NCBI GenBank assembly: GCA_002279935.1
Contig: NCCZ01000003.1
Coordinates: 244,001-308,000, forward strand
DNA from: Hyphomicrobium sp. 12-62-95
GTDB lineage: Bacteria; Pseudomonadota; Alphaproteobacteria; Rhizobiales; Hyphomicrobiaceae
Direction: 5' to 3'
DNA: 64,000 nucleotides
A model generated the notes under the pieces. That model had not been told where the DNA came from. It did no database searches and saw only the letters and a program-made list of their open reading frames with translations. The translations under genes were made by a program, and so were the position numbers. Positions 19,006 through 29,517 of this stretch are shown piece by piece (positions within the stretch are counted from its first letter, which is position 1; each line of letters starts with the position of its first letter).

Positions 19006-19033
19006 ATACGGCGGCAACCACCCTCTTGTCAAG
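19006..19033 (-). promoter_or_regulatory. Heat-shock-type promoter of groESL
   Basis: Read leftward, CTTGAC (19028-19033) and CCGTAT (19006-19011) are separated by 16 nt, resembling alphaproteobacterial sigma-32 promoters. The start of transcription would fall a few bases upstream of or within CIRCE. Confidence 0.5.
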
Positions 19034-19194
19034 GCTATCCCCAGGCACCATCGATTATCTCATTGAAATAGATAGGAATAACGTGACCGATTAAAGGTGG
19101 CCCCATATCGCGCAATAGTAGCTTGATGTTCTACTCAGGGTTGCGATAGCCATGGTGCGAACGCGGAGCATGCTACGGGCGCGGGGTGCCGACG

Positions 19195-19404
19195 ATGACC
19201 AAATCGAAAACGATGCAGAAAGTCGCTGGGACGTCCGGGCCATCAGGGCAATCGGCGTCAGACGCATCGATGGCGGCAACGCGTATGGCCTATATGGCCG
19301 ACCTGCTACTGGAATTGGAGGGAATGGCGTCCGCTGAGGGGCATGCAACCCTAGCCGGGCTCCTGGCGTTGGCGCACGCCGAAGCCGTCGCCAAAAGCCG
19401 CTGA
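19195..19404 (+). CDS. Small conserved alphaproteobacterial protein
   Basis: A 69-residue protein whose C-terminal half (MAYMADLLLELEGMASAEGH, then TLAGLLALAHAEA) matches a small helical protein common in Hyphomicrobiales, with a variable, Ser/Thr-rich N-terminus. The GGGG run upstream of the ATG at 19195 may act as the SD. Function is unknown. It is convergent with the universal stress protein gene. Confidence 0.65.
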   Translation: MTKSKTMQKVAGTSGPSGQSASDASMAATRMAYMADLLLELEGMASAEGHATLAGLLALAHAEAVAKSR

Positions 19405-19411
19405 CGAGCCG

Positions 19412-19852
19412 TCACGTCCGGCAGATGAGCACCGGCACGTGCGCATGCGTCACCGTCTTGTTGGCGACACTGCCGAGCATCAATCCCGCGATCCCGTGCC
19501 GGCCGTGTGAGCCCATCACGATCAAATCACAGCTCTTGGCCTTGGCCGTCTCGACAATCGCTTTGTGTGCCTGCGGATCGGTGTTGTGCACGGCCTCCAC
19601 CGAAATCCCTGCCGCCTTGAAAGCGTCGGACACCTTGCCGAGCAGCTTCTGTGCCGCAGCGTCCATGGTCTGCTCGTAATCATCCGGCGGATACATGACG
19701 ACCGCGTCGCCCACCACCAAGCTCGACCACGGCGGCGTCGCGTAGACGACAACGACAGACGATCCGAAGGCCTTCGCCAGCGCAATCGCATGGCTCTGGG
19801 CAACCTCCGACAAATCCGAGCCGTCGGTCGCCAGCAAGATCTTTTTGTACAT
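19412..19852 (-). CDS. Universal stress protein, UspA family
   Basis: A single-domain 146-residue UspA protein beginning YKKILLATDGSDLSEVA. The ATP-binding motif G-x2-G-x9-G-S is present as GSHGRHGIAGLMLGSVANK. Such proteins bind ATP and act in stress or stationary-phase survival. No partner gene adjoins it beyond the unknown gene upstream on the same strand. Confidence 0.93.
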   Translation of the reverse strand: MYKKILLATDGSDLSEVAQSHAIALAKAFGSSVVVVYATPPWSSLVVGDAVVMYPPDDYEQTMDAAAQKLLGKVSDAFKAAGISVEAVHNTDPQAHKAIVETAKAKSCDLIVMGSHGRHGIAGLMLGSVANKTVTHAHVPVLICRT

Positions 19853-19903
19853 GCGCCAAGTCCTTTGATGGAGGAACGAACAAGCGGGTGATCACCACCC
19901 TGC

Positions 19904-20308
19904 TCAGTCGAGTTCGAGAACCGAAATAACCCGGTAGGTTTTCAAGTCCCCATCTGGCTCCTTAATCGACACATACTCCCCCGGCACGAACCGGTGCGAA
20001 TTAATCCGGAAGCCGGTCTCGTCGTGAGTGGGATCGCCGTGAATATCGTAATGGAACGCCCACGCGCCGCCGCCCTTGCGCACGACGTGACCCACTTCGT
20101 CCGGCTGCCCGTCATGGAAGTGGCGCACCCGGCACCGATCCTTCAGCTCGTGATAGGCATCGACGAGAATGCGCCCATCGTCGCTCACGGGTGCGATAAA
20201 TTCATAGCCGATGTTGTGACTGCCTAACGGATGTCCCGGCTCGCGCGCGAGTTCCATGCGTACACGCCGCAGAAGTGTGACAGGGGCGGGGGATTGCATT
20301 GTGGTCAT
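19904..20308 (-). CDS. Conserved hypothetical protein
   Basis: A 134-residue soluble protein without signal peptide or membrane segment; the family is not recognised. Notable parts are an N-terminal LLRRVRMELAREPGHP, a His-rich middle (RCRVRHFHDGQPDEVGHVVRKGGGAWAFHYDIHGD) and a C-terminal beta-rich VPGEYVSIKEPDGDLKTYRV. GAGGAA upstream of the ATG at 20308 supports the start. It precedes the uspA gene on the same strand by about 50 nt and may be co-transcribed with it. Confidence 0.75.
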   Translation of the reverse strand: MTTMQSPAPVTLLRRVRMELAREPGHPLGSHNIGYEFIAPVSDDGRILVDAYHELKDRCRVRHFHDGQPDEVGHVVRKGGGAWAFHYDIHGDPTHDETGFRINSHRFVPGEYVSIKEPDGDLKTYRVISVLELD

Positions 20309-20444
20309 GACGTTCCTCGGCGTTGAGTTTCTCTATTGTTGAAAGTCATTATCTCGTCCTGCACGCTTCAAACCTTGATCTCCGTCAAGGTTTCGCGCGG
20401 CGGCTTCGCGTCATGCTGAATGCAAACGATGACAGGAGTTATCC

Positions 20445-20756
20445 ATGACGCGCACGTCGCAAGTTATGCTGCTGCTCAGCCTCTTGGCACTCGCGCCCTT
20501 GCCCGTGATGTCCGAAGAAAAGCCAGACATTCAGCCGCCCACCGATGCGCGCTGGCGCACGGTTCTCAAGGATCAAGTGAAAGCCGCCAAAAACTGCGAT
20601 CTGGCCGAGGTGCTGACCTACAGCGAACTGAAGATCGGCGAGGAAATCGCCATTTCCGGCAAGATCTCCTGCGTCGACGGCCGCCAGTACGACTACGCCC
20701 GCCCGCGCCCGCACCAGAATTTCGAGTTTCGCCTCTGCGAACCCAGCGTCTGCTGA
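20445..20756 (+). CDS. Small periplasmic protein of unknown function
   Basis: A 103-residue protein with a signal peptide (residues about 1-23, core VMLLLSLLALAPLPVM). The mature part has three cysteines, one at the start of KNCDLAEVLTYSEL, one in GKISCVDGRQYDY and one at the very C-terminus, consistent with periplasmic disulfides. The SD ACAGGAG precedes the ATG. It ends exactly where the convergent dprA ends. The family is not recognised. Confidence 0.75.
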   Translation: MTRTSQVMLLLSLLALAPLPVMSEEKPDIQPPTDARWRTVLKDQVKAAKNCDLAEVLTYSELKIGEEIAISGKISCVDGRQYDYARPRPHQNFEFRLCEPSVC

Positions 20757-21932
20757 TCAGACCGCCGCTTCCGGTTTGAGCGACACGAGCCCTTGCCCGT
20801 GCCGCTCGATACGGCCCGCAAGATCGAGTTCCATCAGGATCACGCGCAATTCCCGCGCGCCCAGCTCCGTCGCGCGCGCCAGATCGTCAATCGGGATCGG
20901 GTTGGGTCCCATCGCCACCACCACCCGATCGCGATCCGATCCGCCGATGAGCGGCGGCGGGCGGATCGTCGCCGGCGGCAGATCTTCGAACGCCGCATGC
21001 GGCTCCATCGCCAGCGCCGTCCCCGCGATCACCGGCGCCAGCGCATCCAGCACATCGTCGGCGCACGTCACCAGCGTCGCGCCGTTTTTCAAAAGATGGT
21101 TTGTCCCCTCCGCGCGCGGATCGAGCGGATGCCCCGGCACGGCGAACACCTCGCGCCCCTGTTCCCCCGCCATGCGCGCCGTCGACAACGTCCCCGACCG
21201 CCGCGCCGCCTCCACCACGACGACGCCATGCGCCATACCCGAGACGAGCCGGTTGCGCCGTGGAAAATCCTTCGCCCGCGGCTCGAACCCGGGCGGCATC
21301 TCGGTCAAGAGACACCCCCTCTCGGCAATCGCCGCCTGCAACCGCGCATTCTCCGGCGGATAAATATAGTCGATGCCCCCCGCCACCACGGCAATCGTGC
21401 CTGTCGCCAAGCTCGCCTCATGCACCGCCGCATCAATCCCGCGCGCCAGCCCCGACACCGTAACAAACCCGCGCTTTCCAAGGTCGCCCGCAAACCGCCG
21501 CGCCAGCGTGATCCCCGCCGCCGACGCCAGCCGCGATCCTACGATCGCAATCGCCGGCCGGCCCAGCAGCCGCGCGTCGCCCTTTAGATAAACCGCAGGC
21601 GGCGGCGCCTCCACATGCGCCAGCAGCGCCGGATACCCAGGCTCAATCGTAAACACGATCTCCGCGCCAATCTTTGCGGCCGCTTCGAGCTCCCGCTCGG
21701 CACGATCCGTCGGACAAATGCGCAACGTCCGCCCGCCGCGTCGCGCCAGTTCCGGCAACGCATCCAGCGCCTGCACCGCGCCGCCATAGTGGTTGATCAA
21801 TTCACGAAAAGTCACCGGCCCGACGTTGTCCGACCGGATCAGCCGCAGACACGCCAGCCGCTGCTCCGGCTCCAGCTTCGCAATGGGAAGCGGCGCCGGC
21901 GTAAACAGATCGGGATCGTCACGCTTTGGCAC
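20757..21932 (-). CDS. dprA: DNA-processing protein DprA
   Basis: Binds incoming single-stranded DNA and loads RecA during natural transformation. The Rossmann-like core has [28 protein letters not shown] and [35 protein letters not shown] follows. The C-terminal winged helix (about residues 320-385, [27 protein letters not shown]) is present. It overlaps the end of plsY by 14 nt, the plsY-dprA order usual in this group. Confidence 0.95.
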   Translation of the reverse strand: MPKRDDPDLFTPAPLPIAKLEPEQRLACLRLIRSDNVGPVTFRELINHYGGAVQALDALPELARRGGRTLRICPTDRAERELEAAAKIGAEIVFTIEPGYPALLAHVEAPPPAVYLKGDARLLGRPAIAIVGSRLASAAGITLARRFAGDLGKRGFVTVSGLARGIDAAVHEASLATGTIAVVAGGIDYIYPPENARLQAAIAERGCLLTEMPPGFEPRAKDFPRRNRLVSGMAHGVVVVEAARRSGTLSTARMAGEQGREVFAVPGHPLDPRAEGTNHLLKNGATLVTCADDVLDALAPVIAGTALAMEPHAAFEDLPPATIRPPPLIGGSDRDRVVVAMGPNPIPIDDLARATELGARELRVILMELDLAGRIERHGQGLVSLKPEAAV

Positions 21933-22536
21933 CGATGCGCGGCTCCTCGCCCGCGAGCAACCGCTTGATGTTGGCCGAATGCTTCCACAACAGGATCGGC
22001 GTCATCACTGCGCCAAGCGCCGCCTCCGGCACCCGCCCTGTGATGAAGAGATAAACCGGTGCCACCACGCTCGCGACCAGCGCCGATAGCGACGAGTACC
22101 GCGTCACAAAAGCGAGCGCCAACCAAACCCCGCAGAACACCAGCGCCCCGGGCCACGCCGCACCCAGCAGCACGCCGATGTAAGTCGCGACACCCTTCCC
22201 GCCCTTGAACCCGAGCCACACTGGAAAAACGTGCCCGAGAAATGCGCCCAGCCCCGCCAGCAATCCGGCTACGATCGCAATCCCGTGCATGCCGCCAAAA
22301 TAATGGCCCAGCAGCACCGCTGCCGTGCCCTTCAACGCGTCGAGCACCAGCGTCGCCGCCGCGAGCGGCTTGTTCCCCGTCCGCAAAACGTTCGTCGCGC
22401 CGATATTCCCCGACCCGATCGCGCGGACATCGCCGAGCCCCGCCGCCTTGGTCAGGATCAGCCCAAACGGGATCGACCCGAGCAGATACCCGATCGCCAA
22501 CGCCACCAAAGCCGGAAACGAAAACAGCGGATCCAT
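21919..22536 (-). CDS. plsY: Glycerol-3-phosphate acyltransferase PlsY
   Basis: Inner-membrane enzyme that transfers an acyl group from acyl-phosphate to glycerol-3-phosphate, the first step of phospholipid synthesis. At 205 residues with about five helices it fits the family; the three conserved loops are [32 protein letters not shown] and the later [16 protein letters not shown]. It is upstream of and overlapping dprA. Confidence 0.95.
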   Translation of the reverse strand: MDPLFSFPALVALAIGYLLGSIPFGLILTKAAGLGDVRAIGSGNIGATNVLRTGNKPLAAATLVLDALKGTAAVLLGHYFGGMHGIAIVAGLLAGLGAFLGHVFPVWLGFKGGKGVATYIGVLLGAAWPGALVFCGVWLALAFVTRYSSLSALVASVVAPVYLFITGRVPEAALGAVMTPILLWKHSANIKRLLAGEEPRIGAKA

Positions 22537-22649
22537 AGAAAAATCAGGCTCCAGTAAACGTCATGCGCACCGTCTATTGTGGCCGCCATCGCCCCGCCGG
22601 GCAAGTCCTCGGCAACCTCAACGGATCAGCAGAGGAAACCCGTCGCGGA

Positions 22650-23999
22650 TCACCGCCCCGGCGCGTACTCAAAAACCGTCTCGCCATCGACCAGCGTGCG
22701 CAGCACGCGCCCCTGCATTTTAGCCTCATCGAACGGCGAGTTCTTCGACCGCGAGCGCAGCAGGTCCTTGTTCACCACCCAAGGCTCATCGAGATCAACG
22801 AGTATCAGGTCCGCCGGTGCGCCTTTCTGCAATCGGCCGGCTGGCAGCCCGAACAACTTCGCCGGGTTGACCGTCAAGGGCCGCAACAAAGTCGGCAACG
22901 CCACGTCGCCCGAATGATAGAGCCGCAGCGCCGCTGCGAGCAGCGTCTCTAACCCGACCGCGCCGTCAGCGGCCTCCGCAAACGGCCGCCGCTTCACATC
23001 CGCGTCCTGCGGATCGTGGCTCGACACAATCGTATCGATCTCCCCGTTCGCCACCGCATTCACCATCGCCGCCCGGTCATCTTCCTTTCTAAGTGGCGGC
23101 CGCACCTTCAAGAACGTCCGGTACGATCCTATGTCGTTCTCGTTCAGCGTCAGATGATTGATGGAAACCCCGCACGTCACAGCGAGCCCGCGCGCCTTCG
23201 CCTGCCGGATGATCGCAAGGCTCTCCGGACACGAAATCGTCGCCGCGTGATACCGCCCGCCAGTCATTTCGACGAGCCGCACGTCGCGCTCGATCATGAT
23301 GATCTCAGCGACCTTCGAAATACCGGGCAACCCGAGCCGCGTCGCCACCTCGCCCGAATTCATAGCCCCACTGCCCGCCAGATACGGGTCTTCCGTGTGA
23401 TGGACGATCAACGCCCCGAAGTCGCGCCCATAGAGCAGCGCGTTCTTCATCACCCGCGTATTGGCGACACTCGTCTTGCCGTTCGAAAACGCCACCGCCC
23501 CGGCCCGCTTGAGAAGACCGATCTCGGTCATCTCCTCGCCCTTGAGCCCCTTCGTAACCGCCGCCATGGTGTGGATGTGCACGATCGCATTGTCGCGCGC
23601 ACGCCGCTGGATGAAATCAACGAGCGACACCTGATCGATCACCGGATCCGTATCCGGCATCACGATCATCGTCGTCACGCCGCCCGCCGCCGCCGAATGG
23701 CTTGCCGTTTTCAAAGTCTCGCGATGTTCGTAACCCGGCTCTCCAGTGAAAACCTGCGCATCGACCAGCCCGGGACACAGCATGCGCCCTTTGCAATCGA
23801 CGACGGTCGCACCCTCCGGCGCATTGCGCCGCAAAGAGGCGCCAAGATCGGCAATCACGCCGTCTTTCACATAAAGGCCGCCCGGCTCGTCCCGGTTCGT
23901 CTCCGGATCGACGAGGCGCGCGTTGATGAAGGCCGTGGGGCCAGACGGTTTGCGCGGTGCGGTGATGGAGGATGGGCTCATGGGGGTCGCGCCGCTCAT
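22650..23999 (-). CDS. pyrC: Dihydroorotase-like protein, probably non-catalytic (PyrC' type)
   Basis: Amidohydrolase-fold protein next to aspartate carbamoyltransferase. The first metal-binding motif, D-x-H-x-H in active class I enzymes, reads DAQVF here (residues 80-84), so both histidines are missing; some later motifs ([16 protein letters not shown]) remain. This is the pattern of the inactive dihydroorotase homologues that stabilise PyrB in Pseudomonas and is, to my knowledge, common in Hyphomicrobiales. Its ATG overlaps the pyrB stop (ATGA). A true dihydroorotase should lie elsewhere in the genome. Confidence 0.85.
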   Translation of the reverse strand: MSGATPMSPSSITAPRKPSGPTAFINARLVDPETNRDEPGGLYVKDGVIADLGASLRRNAPEGATVVDCKGRMLCPGLVDAQVFTGEPGYEHRETLKTASHSAAAGGVTTMIVMPDTDPVIDQVSLVDFIQRRARDNAIVHIHTMAAVTKGLKGEEMTEIGLLKRAGAVAFSNGKTSVANTRVMKNALLYGRDFGALIVHHTEDPYLAGSGAMNSGEVATRLGLPGISKVAEIIMIERDVRLVEMTGGRYHAATISCPESLAIIRQAKARGLAVTCGVSINHLTLNENDIGSYRTFLKVRPPLRKEDDRAAMVNAVANGEIDTIVSSHDPQDADVKRRPFAEAADGAVGLETLLAAALRLYHSGDVALPTLLRPLTVNPAKLFGLPAGRLQKGAPADLILVDLDEPWVVNKDLLRSRSKNSPFDEAKMQGRVLRTLVDGETVFEYAPGR

Positions 24000-24967
24000 G
24001 ATTTCATCGTTTCGGGTTTAGGCAGGTTCATCGCCAGCGCCTCCAGCACCGCCATGCGCACGGCAACCCCCATCTCCACCTGCTCGCGGATCACGCTGCG
24101 CGGATCGTCCGCAATCGTCGAGGCAATCTCCACGCCCCGGTTCATCGGTCCCGGATGCATCACGAGCGCATCGGGCTTGGCCCGCGCCAGCTTTTCATGA
24201 TCGAGCCCGAAGAAGTGGAAGTATTCGCGCACCGACGGCACGTAGGAGCTTTCCATCCGCTCCCGCTGCAACCGCAGCATCATCACCACGTCCGCGCCCT
24301 CGATGCCCTTCCACATGTCGGTGAACACTTCGACGCCCAACCGCTCCGGCTTCGCCGGCAGCAGCGTCGACGGCGCGATGAGCCGCACGCGTGCCCCCAT
24401 GGTGTTCAACACATCCACGTTCGACCGCGCCACCCGCGAATGCAGAATGTCGCCGCAGATCGCCACCGTCAGACCCGAGATCCGCCCCTTCGCCCGCCGG
24501 ATCGTCAGCGCGTCGAGCAGTGCCTGTGTAGGATGCTGGTGCGCCCCGTCGCCTGCGTTGATAACGGAGCAATCGACCTTCTGCGACAGCAGCTCCACCG
24601 CACCCGCCGAATGATGCCGCACGACGATGATATCCGGCCGCATGGCGTTCAGCGTGATGGCCGTATCGACCAGCGTCTCGCCCTTCGATACCGACGAGGT
24701 GGCGACGTTCATGTTCATCACATCCGCGCCCAGCCGCTTGGCGGCCAGTTCGAACGACGCCTGCGTCCGCGTTGAACTCTCGAAGAACAGATTGATATGC
24801 GTCCGCCCGCGCAGGACTTGCCGCTTTTTCTCCGCTTGCGGCGGCGAATCGGCGTTCTTGTCGGCGAGGTCGAGAAGGAAATCGATTTCGGGCACCGTCA
24901 GCTTCTCCGTCGAGAGAAGGTGGCGATGCGAGAAGCTCTTGGTTTGCTTCTGTGCGGATATGGCCAT
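23996..24967 (-). CDS. pyrB: Aspartate carbamoyltransferase catalytic subunit
   Basis: Second step of pyrimidine synthesis: carbamoyl phosphate plus aspartate. The carbamoyl-phosphate loop [10 protein letters not shown] is at residues 64-72, and HPTQALLD and HPGPMNRG complete the active site. The 323-residue length is typical. I start at the ATG at 24967; an in-frame extension to 25417 would run into the divergent aidB-like gene. Translationally coupled to the dihydroorotase-like gene, with which it probably forms a complex. Confidence 0.96.
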   Translation of the reverse strand: MAISAQKQTKSFSHRHLLSTEKLTVPEIDFLLDLADKNADSPPQAEKKRQVLRGRTHINLFFESSTRTQASFELAAKRLGADVMNMNVATSSVSKGETLVDTAITLNAMRPDIIVVRHHSAGAVELLSQKVDCSVINAGDGAHQHPTQALLDALTIRRAKGRISGLTVAICGDILHSRVARSNVDVLNTMGARVRLIAPSTLLPAKPERLGVEVFTDMWKGIEGADVVMMLRLQRERMESSYVPSVREYFHFFGLDHEKLARAKPDALVMHPGPMNRGVEIASTIADDPRSVIREQVEMGVAVRMAVLEALAMNLPKPETMKS

Positions 24968-25090
24968 TAAAGCGGGTTCTCTACGCGCAAAAGTGCCCCC
25001 CGGCAAGCGCCTCGCCACAACTCTCCCCAATTGGCGCGACGGGATGGTTGCAATGTGCTTAAAAGTGCCGGTTCGGGAGACAGTTGAAGC

Positions 25091-26755
25091 ATGAGCAACC
25101 GCTTCGCGACTGAAGCCGTATCCAATCAGGTGCCACCCCTGACGGATGTGAACCTGTTTGCCGTCGACGTGGCCCTGACGGACGCGGTGACCCGAGAAGG
25201 CGCCGCCGCATCCGCCCGCACCCTCAACGCCTTTGGCCTTACAGCCGGGTCCGAGGAGGCCCGCGAACTGGCCACACTGGCCAACCGCCACACCCCCGAA
25301 CTCGCCACTCACGACCGCCACGGCCGCCGCCTCGACCTCGTCACCTACCACCCGGCCTACCACGACCTCATGCGCCTCTCTTGCGCCGAAGGCCTCGCCA
25401 ATGGAACTTGGGCGCACTTAGGCCCCGCCGGCGGCACCCCCGACAAAGCCGCCCACGTCACGCGCTCAGCCAACCTCTATCTCGCGGCCCAGATGGAGCC
25501 CGGCCACTGCTGCCCGCTCACCATGACCAACGCGGCCGTCCCGGTCCTTCTCAAAAACGAAAGTCTCGCCCGCGACTGGCTGCCCCTGGTCCTCTCGCGC
25601 ACCTACGATCCGAGTTTCGAGCCCGCAGCCGGCAAAGCCGGCGTCACTCTCGGCATGGGGATGACGGAAAAACAGGGCGGCACCGACGTGCGCGCCAACA
25701 CCACCCGCGCGACGCGTAATCCCGACGGCCTCTACACCTTGACCGGCCACAAGTGGTTCCTATCCGCGCCCATGTCGGATGCCTTTCTCATCCTCGCGCA
25801 AACCGATGCCGGCCTCTCGCTGTTCCTCGTGCCGCGCTTTCTCCCCGATGAAAGCGTCAACGCACTCCACTTCCAGCGTCTGAAAAACAAGCTCGGCAAC
25901 CGCGCCAATGCATCATCCGAAGTCGAGTTGCACGCCGCCACCGGCTGGCTCATCGGCGAGGAAGGCCGCGGCGTTTCCTCGATTGTCGACATGCTCACCT
26001 ATTGCCGTCTCGACTGCGCGATCTCGTCGGCGGGCCTGATGCGATCGAGCCTCGCCCACGCCGTCCATCACGCCGAGCATCGCCACGCCGGTGGCCGCGC
26101 GCTTGTCAACGAACCTCTGATGCAGCAGGTCCTCGCCGATCTGACGCTCGACGTCGAAGCCGCAGTCGCGCTGTCCTTCCGTCTCGCCCGCTCGTTCGAC
26201 CGCGCCCGCGATCCCCGCGCCGCCGCGTGGCGACGCCTCATGACGCCGGTCACGAAATACTGGGTCACCAAGATCGCACCCGCCCTTATCGCCGAAGCCA
26301 TGGAATGCCTGGGCGGCAATGGCTATGTCGAAGATTGGCCAATCGCGCGCCTTTACCGCGAAGCCCCCGTCAACGCGATCTGGGAGGGCTCCGGCAACGT
26401 CATGGCGCTCGATGTCCTGCGCGTCCTGCAAAAGGAGCCCGACGTCGCCGAACTGGTGACGGATGAATTGCGCGCCGCATGTGCCGGAGACCCCGGCCTC
26501 ACCGCCGGCTTCGAACGTCTGGAGGCCGTCCTCCACGAACCCCGCCTCCTCGACGGGCGGGCCCGGCAACTCGTCGAAGCGCTCGCCAAACTCGCCGCCG
26601 GCTCCATTCTCCGCGCCCAAGGCAACGCCGCCATCGCCGATGCCTTCATCGCCACCCGAATTGGCGGATCGGCCCACTCGACCTACGGCCAGGGCCTCGA
26701 CAGCTTCGACCTCAAAGCCATCCTCGCCCGCGCCACGCCCAACCGGCAGGCGTGA
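25091..26755 (+). CDS. aidB: Acyl-CoA dehydrogenase family protein, AidB type
   Basis: Flavoprotein of the AidB branch of acyl-CoA dehydrogenases, 554 residues. [19 protein letters not shown] and the FAD region [32 protein letters not shown] are typical of AidB and its isovaleryl-CoA dehydrogenase-like relatives. E. coli AidB binds DNA and is induced by alkylation; dehydrogenase activity on a normal acyl-CoA is doubtful. The gene is divergent from pyrB and stands alone. No Ada box was identified upstream. Confidence 0.88.
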   Translation: MSNRFATEAVSNQVPPLTDVNLFAVDVALTDAVTREGAAASARTLNAFGLTAGSEEARELATLANRHTPELATHDRHGRRLDLVTYHPAYHDLMRLSCAEGLANGTWAHLGPAGGTPDKAAHVTRSANLYLAAQMEPGHCCPLTMTNAAVPVLLKNESLARDWLPLVLSRTYDPSFEPAAGKAGVTLGMGMTEKQGGTDVRANTTRATRNPDGLYTLTGHKWFLSAPMSDAFLILAQTDAGLSLFLVPRFLPDESVNALHFQRLKNKLGNRANASSEVELHAATGWLIGEEGRGVSSIVDMLTYCRLDCAISSAGLMRSSLAHAVHHAEHRHAGGRALVNEPLMQQVLADLTLDVEAAVALSFRLARSFDRARDPRAAAWRRLMTPVTKYWVTKIAPALIAEAMECLGGNGYVEDWPIARLYREAPVNAIWEGSGNVMALDVLRVLQKEPDVAELVTDELRAACAGDPGLTAGFERLEAVLHEPRLLDGRARQLVEALAKLAAGSILRAQGNAAIADAFIATRIGGSAHSTYGQGLDSFDLKAILARATPNRQA

Positions 26756-26952
26756 GGCCATCTTTCCGCATCGGCCCTGTCGCCGGACCAGATTGACGGT
26801 TGCGGCCCCCCGCCGCCTGGGCTAAACGGTGCCCGCGAAGACGGGCCTTCTCGCTTTCCTAACCATCGCGGCTTATGCTTTGCTGGTTCGAGACGCGAAC
26901 CGCCTCTCCAAAGGCCCCCGCTCACATCGAGCGGAACCTTTTCATGGTGTTA

Positions 26953-27027
<75 letters not shown>

Positions 27028-27082
27028 TTCAACCAGCAACCATAGCCGCGCCCAGCCCGGTTCAAGGCAATCCTCCACCGCC

Positions 27083-27379
27083 TTATGCTTTCGGAGGCCC
27101 GTAGTATCCCTTTGGATCCGGCCCCGAGCCCAATAGGCGAACACCCTCTACGATCGCGGGGCTTACCCCCTCGCCGCCTGCCGCAATGTACTCTGTGAGA
27201 TCCTGACGCATACGCGGGTCCCAGTAAGTTCGAAGGTGATTGCGAATGCCCTCGGCGCGCCGTGCCGGTGGATAGGGCGAGAAGAAATCCGCAATCTGGT
27301 TCGCCATGACGACGAGCCGCTCCAGCGGAACGGCGCGGCTCGGGACCGGGCTCTCGGCGTGTGCGGTCTTATGGCTCAT
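27083..27379 (-). CDS. fdsD: Formate dehydrogenase delta subunit
   Basis: A 98-residue protein of the FdsD/FdhD-delta family, with VVMANQIADFF and RNHLRTYWDPRMRQDL as the family core. FdsD supports maturation or stability of the NAD-linked molybdenum formate dehydrogenase. Its ATG overlaps the stop of the catalytic subunit (ATGA). In the usual fdsGBACD order a fdsC (sulfurtransferase) gene lies between; it is absent here. Confidence 0.88.
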   Translation of the reverse strand: MSHKTAHAESPVPSRAVPLERLVVMANQIADFFSPYPPARRAEGIRNHLRTYWDPRMRQDLTEYIAAGGEGVSPAIVEGVRLLGSGPDPKGYYGPPKA

Positions 27380-29517
27380 GCGGTCACCACGTGTTCACGC
27401 TTCTTCTTCGCGGCGCGCTTCGCGGTCTGCTCGCTCGCCACCTTCACGACCTCTACCGCCGTAACCTTGTATTCAGGGCAATTGGTTGCCCAGTCGGAGA
27501 GATCCGAGGTCACCACGTTGATGCGCGTCTCGGCGTGGTGGAAGGTCGTGTAGACAATTCCACTGCCCACTCTTTCGGAGAACTTTGCTTTCAACTCCGT
27601 GCAACCGAAGCGGCTTGAGACTTTGACCCTCTCGCCATCGCGGATCCCACGGATATGCGCATCATGCGCGCTGATTTCGAGCACGTCCTCCGAATGCCAG
27701 CGATTGTTTTGCGTCCGCCGGGTCTGGGTCCCGACGTTGTACTGTGTGAGAATGCGGCCGGTGGTCAAAAGCAGCGGGAACGTATCGTTGGTGCGCTCCG
27801 CCGTCGGCACATACTCCGTCAGCATGAACGTGCCCCGGCCGTTTGCGCGTGGGAACTTCTCGCGGTGCAGAACCTCCGTGCCTTCGGGCGCGGCCTCGTC
27901 GCACGGCCACTGGGCAGAGCCGATACGCTCGAGAAGTTCGAAGCTAATGCCCTTATAGGCCGGCGACAGGCGGGCGATCTCATCCAAAATCTGGCCCGCA
28001 TGGTCATACGTCGCCAGATAGCCCATGGCATTCATGAGCATCACGACAATCTCCCAGTCCTGATAACCGGCCAGCGGCTCCACGACCTTGCGCACCCGGT
28101 TGACGCGCCGTTCAGCACTCGTGAACGTACCATCCTTCTCCAGCGAGGAACTGCCCGGCAGGAAGACGTGGGCGTATTTCGACGTCTCGTTCAGGAACAG
28201 GTCCTGAATGACCACGCATTCCATCTGCCGCATCGCTTCGATGATATGGTTTTGGTTGGGGTCGCTTTGAACCGGATCCTCACCCATGATAAACATGCCG
28301 CGGAAATTTCCGGCCAGAGCCGCATCGAACATGTTTGGAAGGCGCAGACCGGGCTCCGCATCCAAGGTCACGCCCCAGTCCTTCTCAAACGATCCGCGCA
28401 CCTCGTCATCGGTCACAAAACGATAGCCACTGAAAACGTGCGGCCAGCTGCCAAGGCAGCTTCCGCCCTGCACGTTGCCTTGGCCGCGCAGTGGATTGAC
28501 ACCGACGCCTTCCCGGCCAAGCATCCCACACGCCAGCGAAAGGTTTCCAAGGCACATCACGCCGGTCGATCCCTGCGAGTGCTCCGTTACGCCAAGCCCA
28601 TAGTAGATTGCGCTGTTAGGACCGGATGCGTAGAGGCGCGCGGCCTTGCGGATCAGTTCGGGGTCAAGTCCGGCCGTGGGCCCGATAACTTCTGGCGCGT
28701 ACCGGTCGGAAGAAACGAATTCCGTCCAGCGTTCGAACTCATCCCACTCGCAGCGAGCCCTGACGAAGGCTTCATTGTACAATTTTTCGCGCACGATCAC
28801 GTGGGCGATGCTATCCAAAACCGCCACGTTCGTACCCGGCCGCAGGCTGAGGTGCACGTCCGCCTTGATGTGGGCCGACTCCACCGTCTCTGTCCTGCGC
28901 GGATCGATAACGATCAGTTTGGCTCCTTGCCGTACGCGCCGCTTCATCAATGACCCGAAGACGGGATGCCCCTCCGTCGGATTGGCCCCGACGATCATGA
29001 TCACGTCAGCCTGCAAAATGCTATCGAAGTGCTGGCTTGCTGCACCCCAACCGACCGTCGCCGAAAGACCAAACTGCGTTGGCGAATGGCAGATGCGCGC
29101 GCAGTTATCGATGTTATTGTTGCCCAGCACCGCGCGCGCAAACTTCTGGACGAGGAAGATTTCTTCATTCGTGCAGCGAGAACTCGAAATAGCGCCAACA
29201 GACTTCGTGCCGTATTTGGCCTGGACGCGCCGCAATTCACTCGCCGCATGCTGAATGGCTTTCTCCCAGCTGACCAGCGTCCACGGATCATCAATGGAAG
29301 CGCGGATCAGCGGCGTCGTCACACGGTCGTCGCTAATGTAGTAGTCGAACGCGAAGCGGCCCTTGATGCAGCTATGCCCATGGTTGGCCTTGCCCTCCTT
29401 CCAAGGGGTCATCCGCACAAGGCGGCCCTGATGCGTCTCGGCTTTGAACCCGCAACCAACCCCGCAGTAAGCACATGTCGTCACGACGGATTTGTCTGGT
29501 ATGATCGGATTAGCCAC
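27376..29517 (-). CDS. fdsA: Formate dehydrogenase catalytic subunit (molybdopterin part of a split FdsA)
   Basis: The molybdenum/tungsten bis-MGD domain that oxidises formate to CO2. A 4Fe-4S site is formed by CAYCGVGC (from residue 15) and HSCIKG; the metal-ligand cysteine lies in ARICHSPT, and NPTEGHPVFG and GVNPLRGQGNVQGG are cofactor-binding loops. About 713 residues: this corresponds to the C-terminal three-quarters of ordinary FdsA. I choose GTG at 29517 because AAGGAG (29527-29532) lies 9 nt ahead; its first codons overlap the stop of the upstream iron-sulfur gene by 8 nt. A TTG at 29535 is the alternative. Confidence 0.9.
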   Translation of the reverse strand: MANPIIPDKSVVTTCAYCGVGCGFKAETHQGRLVRMTPWKEGKANHGHSCIKGRFAFDYYISDDRVTTPLIRASIDDPWTLVSWEKAIQHAASELRRVQAKYGTKSVGAISSSRCTNEEIFLVQKFARAVLGNNNIDNCARICHSPTQFGLSATVGWGAASQHFDSILQADVIMIVGANPTEGHPVFGSLMKRRVRQGAKLIVIDPRRTETVESAHIKADVHLSLRPGTNVAVLDSIAHVIVREKLYNEAFVRARCEWDEFERWTEFVSSDRYAPEVIGPTAGLDPELIRKAARLYASGPNSAIYYGLGVTEHSQGSTGVMCLGNLSLACGMLGREGVGVNPLRGQGNVQGGSCLGSWPHVFSGYRFVTDDEVRGSFEKDWGVTLDAEPGLRLPNMFDAALAGNFRGMFIMGEDPVQSDPNQNHIIEAMRQMECVVIQDLFLNETSKYAHVFLPGSSSLEKDGTFTSAERRVNRVRKVVEPLAGYQDWEIVVMLMNAMGYLATYDHAGQILDEIARLSPAYKGISFELLERIGSAQWPCDEAAPEGTEVLHREKFPRANGRGTFMLTEYVPTAERTNDTFPLLLTTGRILTQYNVGTQTRRTQNNRWHSEDVLEISAHDAHIRGIRDGERVKVSSRFGCTELKAKFSERVGSGIVYTTFHHAETRINVVTSDLSDWATNCPEYKVTAVEVVKVASEQTAKRAAKKKREHVVTA

